Source: Planctomonas psychrotolerans
GTDB lineage: Bacteria > Actinomycetota > Actinomycetes > Actinomycetales > Microbacteriaceae
Reading direction: 5' to 3'
Assembly: GCF_008642235.1 (NCBI RefSeq)
Contig: NZ_SJEV01000001.1
Span: forward strand, 248,001-312,000
Length of the DNA: 64,000 nucleotides
How positions within the stretch are numbered: position 1 is the first letter of the stretch; every line of letters starts with the position of its first letter. Made by a program: the position numbers and the translations under genes. Under the pieces are notes generated by a model. It did not search any database. It worked only from the letters and a program-made list of their open reading frames with translations, and was not told the DNA's origin. Positions 1 through 9,054 of this stretch are shown here, one piece after another.

Positions 1-632
1 ATTGACTGAACTAGACGCGCGTATATTTGGCCAAGCCGAGCGGCACCCTCGACTCTGACTTGTTTGCGTAAGAACGATTTTGCAGCTTTATAGTTGGTCG
101 CCACCCGTTGATTGCTTTCCACACTGCTCGGTAGTGGGCTGAGCTTGAATCCCTCAAGGCTCTTGTCGAAGTTTCTGGTAGCCAGTACTTCTCGAATGAC
201 CGCGTTCATGTCCCCTTGGTCTTCCTTGGACGACTGAAGCTTGATATTCGACTTGTTGTGATACCCGCCGCTAGCTATGTACTTCCGGAATATCTTCTGA
301 GCTTCGACTGTCTCACCAAGCTCTATATACATCTGCACAACCGCGCACAGGTAGAGGTAGATGGTCGTGAGTCGCTGTTGACCGTCGATGACTTGGTAGG
401 CGTCGGGATCAGACGGATCGGTGTAAAGGCCATGGTGAATCACAGCGCCAAGGAAGTGCACGTCATTGGTTCCGTCAACGAGCGCCAGAAGGTCCTTCTC
501 AAACTGTACGAGGCGCTTGGGCATCCACTTATATGGCCGCTGGAAGAAAGGAATCACGAATATTGCGTCTCGCCCGATGAGCGAGCCGATGTCTGTTTCG
601 TGGGTATTGTTTGTCAGCTTGACAATCGACAC
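1..632 (-). CDS. DUF262 domain protein (GmrSD/ParB-like N-terminal), partial
   Basis: The gene runs off the left edge of the window; about 210 N-terminal residues are visible. The N-terminus carries the DUF262 signature IPFFQRPYKW at residues 27-36 and the hallmark DGQQR motif at residues 83-87, followed by LTTIYLYL. In characterised relatives (GmrS of GmrSD, SspE, BrxU) this ParB-like fold hydrolyses nucleotides and senses modified DNA, while a C-terminal DUF1524 HNH domain cuts. That C-terminal half is outside the window, so nuclease activity cannot be judged. I chose the GTG at 632 because a purine-rich AGAAGGGA lies 5-6 nt upstream and the family alignment starts shortly after it; the frame stays open further upstream with no better start. 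Base composition is less GC-rich than the core genome, consistent with acquisition. The family call is secure; the type of defence system is not. Confidence 0.85.
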   Translation of the reverse strand, partial: MSIVKLTNNTHETDIGSLIGRDAIFVIPFFQRPYKWMPKRLVQFEKDLLALVDGTNDVHFLGAVIHHGLYTDPSDPDAYQVIDGQQRLTTIYLYLCAVVQMYIELGETVEAQKIFRKYIASGGYHNKSNIKLQSSKEDQGDMNAVIREVLATRNFDKSLEGFKLSPLPSSVESNQRVATNYKAAKSFLRKQVRVEGAARLGQIYARLVQS

Positions 633-771
633 AGGGTCCCTTCTTTGCCAGTAGTTGGTGTGAATAGTCGTGTGCGAATTCCAGCTGGAGATTCTCCTAG
701 ACACTGCATCAGCGTAGGGCAGGGGTGCCGCTAGACGGTGAAGTGCCATCCTTTTCCCCGAATGAAAAATT

Positions 772-1008
772 GCCCGATACACGGCTTGGATGCTGGCTAA
801 TATCGGTGTCACGTCCACGATTGTCGATGCTCGCACGACGAGCAGCTGACGGACAACCTCGGCGCCGCCGACCTGAAGTTGACCGACACGGAGCTTGTGC
901 GACTCAATGACGCGAGTGCGACCCGCTCCCCTACCCGTACTGGCACCAGGCCAAAACCGCGGACGCTCGCTCGAGCGCAGCCGACCTCAGCCTTCTCAAG
1001 CGGCTACA
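772..1008 (+). pseudogene. aldo/keto reductase C-terminal relic
   Basis: A degraded 3' end of an aldo/keto reductase gene. Reading across two frameshifts gives the family's C-terminal landmarks in order: NIGVTSTIVDAR, then HDEQLTDNLGAADLKLT, then DTELVRLNDASA, then LPYPYWHQAK and a stop at about 1008. Intact members end in just this way, with the (V/I)GAR cofactor-binding region followed by a tail. One frameshift is near 835, a second near 925. Everything N-terminal, including the Asp-Tyr-Lys-His catalytic residues, is missing. The relic sits directly upstream of the DUF262 gene and shows that the left flank has been cut by insertion or deletion. It cannot make an enzyme. Confidence 0.72.
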
Positions 1009-1371
1009 TTCCTGATCGGTGGGCCAAGCAGCGATACGGCATGGTCGACATCGCAACCCGGTGGCTCGACGCTGATCGGCATAGGCATCGTTCCGATCGG
1101 GAGTCTGCCGCTGCGCCCCGGACGTGGACGTCAGGTGTGCGCCGCTCTCTGGCCTATCGGTCGCGAGCCCGTAGCGACTCCGGCCAACCGCAACCAGCCC
1201 CCGCAGACGACGCCTGTGAGGGAGCTGAAATTGCCGAGAACCTCTATCTGCGCGTCCTATACTCTAAAACGTTCGGTGTCGACCGGCAGGCACGAACGGC
1301 AAATGGGCGTTTGTTGGAGTCTGTGCGGAGCTGGGAAGCACTGCAAAGCGCCGGTCCAGGACGCCCCGTCT
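1009..1371. other. gap between two relics, no gene recognised
   Basis: These 363 bases lie between the aldo/keto reductase relic and the methyltransferase relic. Open frames exist on the plus strand but read through both relics and match no protein family I know. I see no clear promoter, terminator or inverted repeat. It is probably decayed DNA. Confidence 0.5.
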
Positions 1372-2540
1372 TTACTCAGCCCCGTGTATGTATAGGTAGA
1401 TCGACTCGGCTATCTTGCGTCCGAGCGGGATGGGCACCGCGTTGCCGAACTGCAGTTTGGACCCGTAACACTCGAAGTCATCAGGGACCCCCAGAAGCTT
1501 GGCCGCTTCGAAGTCAGTCGGGTGGAGGTACCGACCCTTCTCAGGCTTGAAGAACTCCGTCCGGATCGTCACAGAGGGCGCCCCGCTCCGGAGCCGACCC
1601 ATGACATCTCCGGAGCTGGCGTCGCGCAAGTCCCACGCCACGGTAGAGAGGTATTCGAGGACAACCGTCCGATGTGCGTCGCCCTCAGTGAGAACAACAT
1701 GGAATATCTCCGACTTGCTGCGACGGCTCCTCGACCTCGTGCACTCCGAGACGGGATTGGCAGTGCTCACGGTGAATCGACGCTTTGTGGCGGCACCATC
1801 GACCACAACGATGTGCGCACCAAGAACGTTCAACGACCCATCGTTGTGTCGGTGGTCGCCCACCTTTTGGAGGACGAGCTCGCTGCCGTCATCGAAGCGA
1901 CACACATACCGACCGCGGAGGTCCTTCCGGTTGCCACCTTTCGAGATCGCGCGATAGCGCCACAGCGAGATCAGCTCTGGTCTGCGGCCAATGTGAAGGT
2001 CAGTCGTCAAGAACGGGCCGACGAAGCTGCCTTCGAGTCCGGGGACATGTCGCGGGGAGGGGGCCGGCCCATGCGGTCTGCTCGGCGATCAAGCCAATCG
2101 ATTTGCCGAGACCCTTGAGCGGTACCTTCTTCCCGGAGGGACCCCGGGAGTGCGTCGGTTTGGGGTAACGCAGTAAATCAGAAGACAGACCGGCGTCAGT
2201 ACGAACACCGATCACAATCGCGCGCCGACGGGCTTGCGCAGCACCGTAGTTTGCTGCGTCCGCAAGTAGCGCTTGTCACGGTCCAGCTCGGTCTCGCCGG
2301 GCTTCGAGCCAGGGTCGACAAGGCGATAGTTCGCAAAGTCCGCTCCGCCGATCCGGTACTTTAGGTCCGCAAACTCCGCGGATCGGAAGAATCTAGCGAC
2401 GTTCTCGATCACGAAAACCTCCGGTCGAGCGCGACCACAACGCGGATGAACTCCTCCCAAAGCATGTTCCGCTCCGGGCCCACCTTCTCGCGGTTCAGTC
2501 TCGAAAATCCCTGGCACGGCGGGCCCCCAACCACAACCAG
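1372..2540 (-). pseudogene. decayed C5 cytosine methyltransferase, second copy
   Basis: A broken relative of the intact methyltransferase at 21203-22735, in the same orientation. Three blocks can still be read. The first holds the catalytic motif GGPPCQGFS, and its frame is lost a few residues before the ENV motif. The second is VFVIENVARFFRSAEF to DRDKRYL. The third, of about 212 residues, runs from MTTDLHIGRRPE to the GNAVPIPLGRKIAESIYLY tail. The first 90-95 residues, including SAM-binding motif I, are missing (similarity stops near 2540), and frameshifts occur near 2430 and 2262. Deletions remove most of the segment around 2050-2110, the 'IEDRPI' stretch and the 'IAKQI' stretch of the last motif. 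Bases still match the intact copy closely over long runs. It is non-functional, and with the intact copy forms a direct repeat of about 1.1 kb, 20 kb apart. Confidence 0.88.
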
Positions 2541-2721
2541 ATAGCGACTACCACCAGCACCGCACAGGAGGATTCGTTCCGTCAACACCTCCTCGAGGAG
2601 ACACTCCGTTCTTTGTCGCGTCGTCGTAGGTGACCCGTATCTGCGAAAGCGCGGATTGGTGATGCCTTCCTCAGCTCGTGCGACAACGAGAGTCGCCCAT
2701 TCATCTGCTCGGTGCGTATGG

Positions 2722-5192
2722 TTAACTCTTCACACCGACTTGAGGAACGGTGAAGTTTTCAAGCTGTCCCGCAAGGAGCCCGTGGCCTCTAAGCAGACGT
2801 TCAACCACAACAGGATCCCTCCATTCGTCGCTCGCCAATGCGACAGAGAACGCGCGTAAGGCTGCAGCGAGCTCTCCCAGCCCTTTCTCGCGAATGATCC
2901 GCATTCCTGGAATCGATGTTGCATCGCCATAGATCTTCTGCGCACGGTGGATCATGACCGGCACATGAGTTGCGGCCGGGTCGTAACGTTCTCCGATCCA
3001 CAACATCGACTGGCCGAGCTGGCCCATGTCCCGCTTGCCGATTGCTTCGGAACGCGCGCCCGTTTTCGCCTCGATGACCCAGAACTTGTTGTCGCCCAGC
3101 GCCCAGAGGTTGTCGGGCCCCCCGTTATTGTCGTGCTCGGGGCGCTGTGACCCGAGCCCTATTAAGAAGCCCGCCTCTCGCATGGCCTCTTCGAACTGCT
3201 CCACACGCAAATCGTCGAAGATCAACTCCTCTACGACGCTTTCGAAATCTAGGCGGAGTTGCACGTCACTGGAGTATCGCGAGGTGATTCGTTGTACGCA
3301 CATCGCCACTTGTTGAGAGTGCGTATCTAGCGGCTTGTATGCCAGTCCGGCCTGGGGCTTGGTGACGTTCGTGTTCTTCCCACGAGCGAGCAACAGGATC
3401 TGCTGACCGAGCTCGGGGTCAGCCAGGTCAGCATAGATGGCCTGCATCTCTAGAAGACTGCCGACGACGAGCTCGTCCGACTCAATTTCTATCGCCGATT
3501 CTATGCGTGTGCGGGCACCGGCAGGGTCACCGTTCGTGGCGAAAACGAATGCTTCCCGACGTGCGACGGCGGCGTCACTGACTTTCCCGGCCGCCGGCGC
3601 TATGTTGCGCAGTGCTGTCAGCGCCAGCTGCACCCAGTTCTCGTCGCGATTCAGCGCTTGGTTGGCTGTGTCGATGATGTTGGAGATTGGCCGGTTCGTG
3701 ATAGCGGAAGCCACCGTCCGAGAGAGTTTCAGTTGCGAGCGCGTTGCGGGACTGAACATCGGTTCGGTGCGCGGGTCGACGGTCAGTTGGGCAAGCCTCG
3801 GGCCGAGAAGGAATACGACGCAATGGTCTTCGTTGCTGCGTACAGCTCGTCCCATGCCCTGTTCGATTCGCTGCACCTGCCTAGTATCGATGCTCGAGTC
3901 TTCATTCGTTACTAGGGCATCTAGCCGCTCCTCCGGAGAAAATGCTTCCGGGAGTCCGTCAATGACGAGTACCCTGCACGCGTTGTCGGGAAGGTCAATA
4001 CCGTCATATCGGTTGACAAGGACCACGAGGCCGACATGTTCCTCGGTTTTCAGTCGCTGGATCGTTTCTTCGATCGTATCTGTCGTGGCGACAACCTCCG
4101 CATGAGGACGCCACCTCTCAGCCCATCTGATACTGGGAACTAGAACTACCGTGTTATGCGTCTTGCTGAGTTCTAAAATCTCGTTCCGGATCTGCTCGCC
4201 GGTCAGATCCGCGTTGATCTCCTGCGGCACCAAGATCATACGTTCACCGATGTCGCCCGCGGAGAGAGGCGTTACCGGATCCACCACACTTTCCGCGTCC
4301 GCGCCGAAGTCGGTAACCAGGACGCTGTCATCGGCGAGCGTCGCTGTGAGGAACACTCGGTGGGGTGCCTCCATGAATGAGTTGACGTGGTCGGCGGGCA
4401 GTAAGGCGTGATAGTGAGCTTGTCGTTGGCGAACACTGGACGGGCGAGCGCCAAGACGTCGGCGACTCCAGGCCAATCGAAGAACAATTCGTTGCCATCA
4501 GTTGCTTCCTCACGGAGGACTCCGCGAGCCTCTTCGAGCTTGATTCGCCATGCCCAAAAAGGAACTCGCACCGGCGCGCCACGCCGGTCATCCTTCACAT
4601 CGAGGAAGCCTTCGATGGATTGAGTTCGAAGGTCCGGCTCGAACAGGCTGAGTAGCTTGTCGAATGCGGAGTTCCCGCGAGGAATGGTCAGCTTCTCTCG
4701 AGTCGTCGCGAGTGCAGCGTGCGCGTCATCGATGACAACCGCGCCTATTGGAGCCCGCTTTGCTGAACGTTTCGCGGAGAACTTAGTGCGTCCATTCACG
4801 AGCTCATGGACGTTCACCACCCCGATTGCTTCGCTCCGCAGATAGGCCGCGCCGTCAACATTAGTCGTAGTCGCGATCCCAATTCTCTCGGCTTCGGCGA
4901 TGACTTGCGTCTGAAGATACTTGCTGGGCGCTACGTACAGAGAGGGGCCCTCGCCCGCATTGAGGTAAGACTGCAGGATAACGAGACCGTCGATGGTTTT
5001 ACCGCCGCCCGTGTTGACCTTAATCACAATGTCTTTCTCATCGCGACGCTTGTGCCATGCCGTGAGCACCTGCGCCTGAACATCGCGAAGGTATCCGTAC
5101 CCGGAAGATTTCTTCAGCTGACCGTAGAGCTCCCGAGGCTCAACCGGAGCGTCCTGTTCGGATTCTTTGAGCATTGCGGCGAAATCGACCAC
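2722..5192 (-). pseudogene. SF2 helicase with C-terminal PD-(D/E)XK nuclease domain, one frameshift
   Basis: Two overlapping frames form one gene of about 820 residues. The N-terminal part (start 5192, GTG behind AAAGGGG) has Walker A NTGGGKT at residues 60-66 and the Walker B box VVIDDAH ending at 158. The C-terminal part has motif III LTATL, motif VI QGMGRAVRS and, near the end, GPDNLW followed by FWVIEAKTG, the spacing of a PD...ExK nuclease centre. The reading frame changes near 4405, where PY in the first frame continues as LPADHVNS in the second; restoring one base (for example a C in a TACTGCCC context) joins them. The gene fits an antiviral helicase-nuclease but I cannot assign it to a named system. 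Either it is a recent pseudogene, or the base is a sequencing error. Composition is low-GC compared with the core. Confidence 0.75.
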
Positions 5193-5707
5193 GTCGTCCC
5201 CTTTCGATGGAAGCTAAACAGCAGCCCCATCCATCATGGTGCACATTTCCATCCTTGATGAATCGATCGCGTTGGAATCGAGAACTGTTTCCTAGATCAG
5301 CCGTCCACGACGCCATGGGCGTGGCGCTCAAGTCACCTCTAGTTCTCCGAAGGAGGTCCATGAGCTCATTGGTCACAGGACCGCCAACTGCGGAGAGCAT
5401 CCGCTATGAAGCAAAACCGCGCCGCATCCGGCCGGAAACGCAGGCGGGAGGGCACAGGACCACTTACCTACGACCGCTTGTCCGCGATGTTCAAAAAAAC
5501 ACCGGCCAGCCACTCCTTGACCTGATCTACCACCCCGAACACCCTCGATCGACGCCGCAGCCGGACGCAGAACGATGTAGACCCAATCATCATTGCGATT
5601 CGGCGCCGGAGGGGCGCCCACCGCTACTCAATTCGTGCCTGTACAGGCTCTAGCGAGTCACCCTCAAGCGAGGCAGGAATGTCAGTGCCTCTGCATAAGA
5701 TCGATAC
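5193..5707. other. intergenic region, no convincing gene
   Basis: About 500 bases separate the helicase-nuclease gene from the plus-strand methyltransferase. On the minus strand near 5490-5560 a short stretch reads VFGVVDQVKEWLAGVFLNIA before a stop, which looks protein-like but has no credible start and matches no family I can name; it may be a gene relic. The region should contain the divergent promoters of both neighbours, though none stands out. Confidence 0.45.
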
Positions 5708-6817
5708 ATGAAAACGGTCTCATTGTTCAGCGGATGCGGCGGGATGGACATTGGCGCATCGAGTGCTGGTGCCGAAGTGATTTACGCCTCCGACATCCTC
5801 AACGAGGCTGCCGCAACATACCGAGAGCAGTTTCCCGAAGTCGACTTTGTGCATGGCGACATAAAGAAAATCGACTCCTGGCCTGCCGCCGACCTGATCG
5901 TCGGCGGTTATCCCTGCCAGTCCTTTTCAATGGGCGGACGCCGCAAGCCGGAGGACGATCGGCGGACGCAGCTTTACAACGATTTCGCCCGGGCAGTAGA
6001 CACAGTCAACCCAAAATTCTTCGTAGCGGAAAACGTAAGCGGGCTGAAGAGCGTGCAGGGAGGTCACTGGCTTCGCGAACAACTCGATTTATTCAGCGGT
6101 TTGGGGAAGCTCGGCGGTTATAACCTCAGTTACTCGCTCCTAAAGGCCGAGGATTATGGCGTTCCACAAAAGCGACGTCGACTTTTCATAGTGGGAGTCC
6201 GTAGGGATCAGGGCGCCTTCTACGACTTTCCGCGACCAACCCATGCAAAGGCGACTGACGCATCGCGATTGGGCCTACTCCCGTTCGCCTCTCATGGCGA
6301 CGCGATCGCGCATCTTCCGAAATGGCCGTCCGGCGAATTCTACGAGCGACCTCATGATCCCGAGGGCCACTGGTCTTGGTACTACATGAGTCGCAACCGC
6401 AAGGCTCGATGGGATGACCCAGGATTCACCGTCGTTGCCAATTGGAGGCATACAACGCTGCACCCGGCGTCTCCCATCATGACAATGACTTGGTCGAACC
6501 TTGCGGATGGTTTCAAGCAGCGTTGGGATTTCCAGCACGGCGAATATGAACATCTTCTTGGACATGAGGATCGCATGCACCTGGAGGAGCCTCGTCGTCT
6601 ATCATGGCGCGAAGCGGCAGCAATCCAAACGTTCCCCGCTGACTTCGTTCCGTCGGGGACGACGGAACGCAAATTCGAACAGGTTGGCAATGCCGTTCCG
6701 CCGCGACTTGCGGAGGCGGTCTTAAAGTCGCTGGTTTCCGGATCCGGGCTCACTGATCGACGCGCAGAATCACATCCCGCGTCCAAAACTACAGATGAGA
6801 TTCCTGTTCTGTTCTAA
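5708..6817 (+). CDS. type II C5 DNA cytosine methyltransferase (R-M system)
   Basis: A 369-residue Dcm-family enzyme that moves a methyl group from SAM to C5 of cytosine in its recognition site, protecting host DNA. Motif I SLFSGCGGMDIG is at residues 5-16, the catalytic Pro-Cys in GGYPCQSFS puts the nucleophile at Cys70, ENV is at 108-110, the QKRRR motif VIII is near 155 and GNAVPPRLAEAVL near 333 closes the fold. The target-recognition region (about 190-310) is Trp/His-rich; I cannot deduce the site. It converges on the endonuclease gene at 6814-7563, and the two stop codons overlap by 4 nt. With the endonuclease and the controller gene this makes a complete type II system. The ATG at 5708 directly precedes the conserved N-terminus. 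Confidence 0.93.
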   Translation: MKTVSLFSGCGGMDIGASSAGAEVIYASDILNEAAATYREQFPEVDFVHGDIKKIDSWPAADLIVGGYPCQSFSMGGRRKPEDDRRTQLYNDFARAVDTVNPKFFVAENVSGLKSVQGGHWLREQLDLFSGLGKLGGYNLSYSLLKAEDYGVPQKRRRLFIVGVRRDQGAFYDFPRPTHAKATDASRLGLLPFASHGDAIAHLPKWPSGEFYERPHDPEGHWSWYYMSRNRKARWDDPGFTVVANWRHTTLHPASPIMTMTWSNLADGFKQRWDFQHGEYEHLLGHEDRMHLEEPRRLSWREAAAIQTFPADFVPSGTTERKFEQVGNAVPPRLAEAVLKSLVSGSGLTDRRAESHPASKTTDEIPVLF

Positions 6818-7563
6818 CGCTCTTGTTCGTCGACCGGCCACAGGTCGGCATAAAGAGTTTGCGCCTTGCTGGCAAGCGTCGACGGTGGCGCAGGCTCTAG
6901 TAGGAAGTAACCGCTATCCCATGTCGCGTCGAGTATTTTCGGATACCACTTGAGTTGTCCGCCGCTCTGGCCGTACCACTCCCACAACCGGTAGCCGTCA
7001 GGCGTATATCCGGTGATTCGCTGACCAGCGCGCTCCCACAAAAGATTGTTAGGCTCCAGCAAGGTTAGAGGGAACCACAATATTCGCCACTGTGTCCAGG
7101 TCGAATCGTGTACCAAGTGCAGGTAGCTACTCCTGGCTACATCTACTAACCGCCGTTCTTCTTCATGCCATTCAATCACTTGGTGGATCAGCGCATCCCC
7201 AGCCTCCTTCGCTTGCTCATTCCAGTCCAATCCCAGGGCATTCAAACGATCGTGCGCCTTCTTAGCACTGTTGTGCAGCTCGCTCAGAACATAGATTTCG
7301 CTGGTGATTCTCGAGGTCTTGATCGACAATCCATAGGGCAACGGCGAGTCCCCTGATGGAATGAGAACATCGAATACACCCTTACCCTCAGGCGCTAGGC
7401 CGCTGAACGCAGCCGCTACAGCACGCTCTGCGTCTCGCCAACCTGGCATCGTCTGTCCGCCTACCGTTTGCATTCCGCTTCCGTCACGAAATGAACTCAA
7501 TATCAACCGCAGGCGTGTTAATTCATCGTTCGAGGGTGGACGATCGCGAAACGGCATCCTCAT
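6814..7563 (-). CDS. probable type II restriction endonuclease
   Basis: A 249-residue soluble protein with no close family I can name. The call rests mainly on position: its ATG overlaps the stop of the controller gene (ATGA), and it runs tail to tail into the cognate methyltransferase. Within it, GWRDAERAVAAAF is followed by GVFDVLIPSGDS and YGLSIKTSR, a D...(x)K pattern compatible with a PD-(D/E)XK core in which the usual acidic residue before the Lys is replaced (S-I-K). The second half is rich in Trp and Tyr (TWTQWRILWF, YRLWEWYGQ), common in DNA-contacting regions of restriction enzymes. It should cleave the site methylated by its partner. Co-expression with the C protein delays endonuclease production after transfer to a new host. 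Function by context is likely; the exact catalytic residues are inferred. Confidence 0.75.
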   Translation of the reverse strand: MRMPFRDRPPSNDELTRLRLILSSFRDGSGMQTVGGQTMPGWRDAERAVAAAFSGLAPEGKGVFDVLIPSGDSPLPYGLSIKTSRITSEIYVLSELHNSAKKAHDRLNALGLDWNEQAKEAGDALIHQVIEWHEEERRLVDVARSSYLHLVHDSTWTQWRILWFPLTLLEPNNLLWERAGQRITGYTPDGYRLWEWYGQSGGQLKWYPKILDATWDSGYFLLEPAPPSTLASKAQTLYADLWPVDEQER

Positions 7564-7793
7564 TGCGGCGCTCGCAGCAGATCCTCGAGCGGCACCCCGA
7601 GAGCATCTGCGATCGCATAGCAGTTGGCAAGTGCGACGTTTCTCTCGCCGCGCTCGACCGAACCGAGGTACGTACGGTGCACTCCGGCAGCGTGCGCCAA
7701 GTGCTCCTGCGACAACGATCGCTCGAGACGCACGCGCCTAATGTTCTCGCCGAACAGTTGCAACCGCTGCTGAAGCTTGGGCGACGAACTCAT
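7560..7793 (-). CDS. R-M controller (C) protein, XRE-type HTH
   Basis: A 77-residue helix-turn-helix protein almost entirely made of one HTH_3 domain: GENIRRVRLERSLSQEHLAHAAG, then VHRTYLGSVERGERN, then a dimerisation helix ending PLEDLLRAPQ. This is the size and layout of C proteins of type II R-M systems such as C.PvuII, C.AhdI and C.Esp1396I. It lies directly upstream of, and overlaps by 4 nt, the endonuclease gene, and a near-consensus C-box pair sits 23-48 bases upstream of its ATG. By analogy it first activates and at higher dose represses its own operon, timing endonuclease expression. No clear Shine-Dalgarno precedes the ATG, which fits the leaderless transcripts known for several C genes. 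Confidence 0.9.
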   Translation of the reverse strand: MSSSPKLQQRLQLFGENIRRVRLERSLSQEHLAHAAGVHRTYLGSVERGERNVALANCYAIADALGVPLEDLLRAPQ

Positions 7794-7815
7794 AAGAAGA
7801 GTCCATCGAAGTGCT

Positions 7816-7841
7816 GACTATAAGTCGACAGACTATAAGTA
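7816..7841 (-). promoter_or_regulatory. C-box operator pair of the R-M controller
   Basis: On the minus strand the sequence reads TACTTATAGTC, then TGTC, then GACTTATAGTC. The GACTTATAGTC half matches the C-box core of the PvuII/Esp1396I class, and its neighbour differs at the first base only. Two such operators about 15 bp centre to centre are the known arrangement: the distal one activates, the proximal one represses. It lies 23-48 bases ahead of the controller start codon, so it should overlap the promoter of the controller-endonuclease operon. Confidence 0.88.
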
Positions 7842-8374
7842 GCGTATCGCATGCACATGAAGGGCAGACTCGAAGGTCCCGCTTCGAAGTTGGTTCGTAT
7901 TCGCCCACCGCGGAAGTGGGCCTCCCTATGCACCAGAAGGAGTCGGAAGGCGCCGCTGCACGGGCGGCGAAGCACCGGGTCGGATGAACGTACCTTCTAC
8001 TTCTCTCCTACTGTTTTGATGGTCGCCAATGCGCTGATCTCGCTGGACCGCCGCACGTTCTAGAGGCTTAGGACGCGCGAAGTAGAGCTGGCCCCGCGGC
8101 ACCGACGACTCCGGCGTCGTCACCATCCGCTACAACTCGAAATTCCACCACATCGGCATCGGCCGGGAGCACAAACGACAGCGCGTCCGGCTGCTCGTCC
8201 ACGCCGGCACATCCGCGTCATCCACACCGACACCGGACAGCTGCTTCGCGAGCTCACCCTCGACCCCACCAAGGACTACCAACCCCGAAAACCACAAAAC
8301 GCCCTCCCGAAGGAGAGCGAAATGTGAACCATGTCTCGAGACATCTGTGAACGATGTCCCGACACATGACAATT
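7842..8374 (+). mobile_element. IS481-family transposase relic with right terminal sequence
   Basis: From about 8090 to 8327 the plus strand keeps the C-terminal end of an IS481-type DDE transposase: GVVTIRYNSKFHHIGIGREH, then, after a frameshift, IRVIHTDTGQLLRELTLDPT, KDYQP and a stop at 8325-8327. The catalytic core (DDE) is absent. Immediately after the stop, 8331-8374 holds paired ATGTC(T/C)CGA-type motifs, the kind of terminal sequence seen at the right end of IS481 elements. The stretch 7850-8080 upstream carries no gene I recognise. The element is dead and only marks past transposition between the R-M system and the tRNA-Pro-linked element. Confidence 0.7.
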
Positions 8375-8375
8375 A

Positions 8376-8409
8376 TCGGGATGACAGATTTTGAACCTGC
8401 GACCCCTTG
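8376..8409 (-). repeat. partial copy of tRNA-Pro 3' end (candidate att site)
   Basis: 34 bases match the 3' end of the tRNA-Pro gene at 24365-24398 in 31 positions and in the same orientation; it covers the acceptor 3' strand, the T arm and the start of the variable region. No other part of a tRNA follows, so it is not a gene. A direct repeat of a tRNA 3' end is the usual mark left by integration of a tRNA-targeting element. The three mismatches suggest an old event or a different donor tRNA. Confidence 0.72.
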
Positions 8410-9054
8410 GAGGATTCCTCACTTTTCCGGCTTTCGCCAGACGTCTCAGAAACTCGCGGATTACCTGAGGTTTGATGTGAACCAGGCGGTTCGCTGCCTC
8501 CAATTCTACCCCGTCTCTCCTGGTCGCTCGCGGTTGTTTGTGATGGGTAAAAGATGGGATTCTCGACGGCTCCGAACCGGCAGTGGTGAATCTGGACTTG
8601 CCCGACTTCCACGACCGACGTGGTTCTGGGTTCAGCTTGGCCCGTTTTAGCGGGTTCAAGCTGTATGGGCGCACCCATGAAGTCGCATCCGTGCGGATCA
8701 CCTATATTGGCGGCGAAGTGCGGTCGCCGGTCCCCTCCCCGCGTGGAGGTGCCCATCCTGGCGATCCCGCAGCTATGAGTGTCGACTTAGTGCCGAATCG
8801 GCCTTTGCGCGCCAAGTCTCGAGGATTTCGACGACGAAGAACTCGCCCCTAGTCGGCCGTTCTCAATAGGGGGACTTGATCCCATGACCGACGGCTCCAG
8901 CGAGCGACGGTGGGCATCAACCCACGCCTTGCCACCTCGAGTGATCTGGATCCGATCAGGTTCTTTCCTGTGCGGCGTCGTTCAAGTCATCCTGAGTACG
9001 CGTGCGTTTTCGAAGCTCGAGAGAGACGTGTGGGGTTTCGCCCTACACGCGCCC
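8410..9054. other. no gene recognised downstream of drmB
   Basis: The 645 bases between the tRNA-derived repeat and the end of drmB contain short open frames on both strands (for example minus 8373-8756) without family similarity or good ribosome binding sites. I see no terminator with a T run after drmB. It may hold decayed element-end DNA. Confidence 0.45.

Noticed and set aside
8376-8409. A second functional tRNA gene
   Set aside because: Only the 3' half is present and the acceptor, D and anticodon arms cannot be formed.
8373-8756. 127-codon minus-strand frame right of the tRNA-derived repeat
   Set aside because: Its C-terminal end reads through the tRNA-derived repeat (SQVQNLSSR) and there is no family match.
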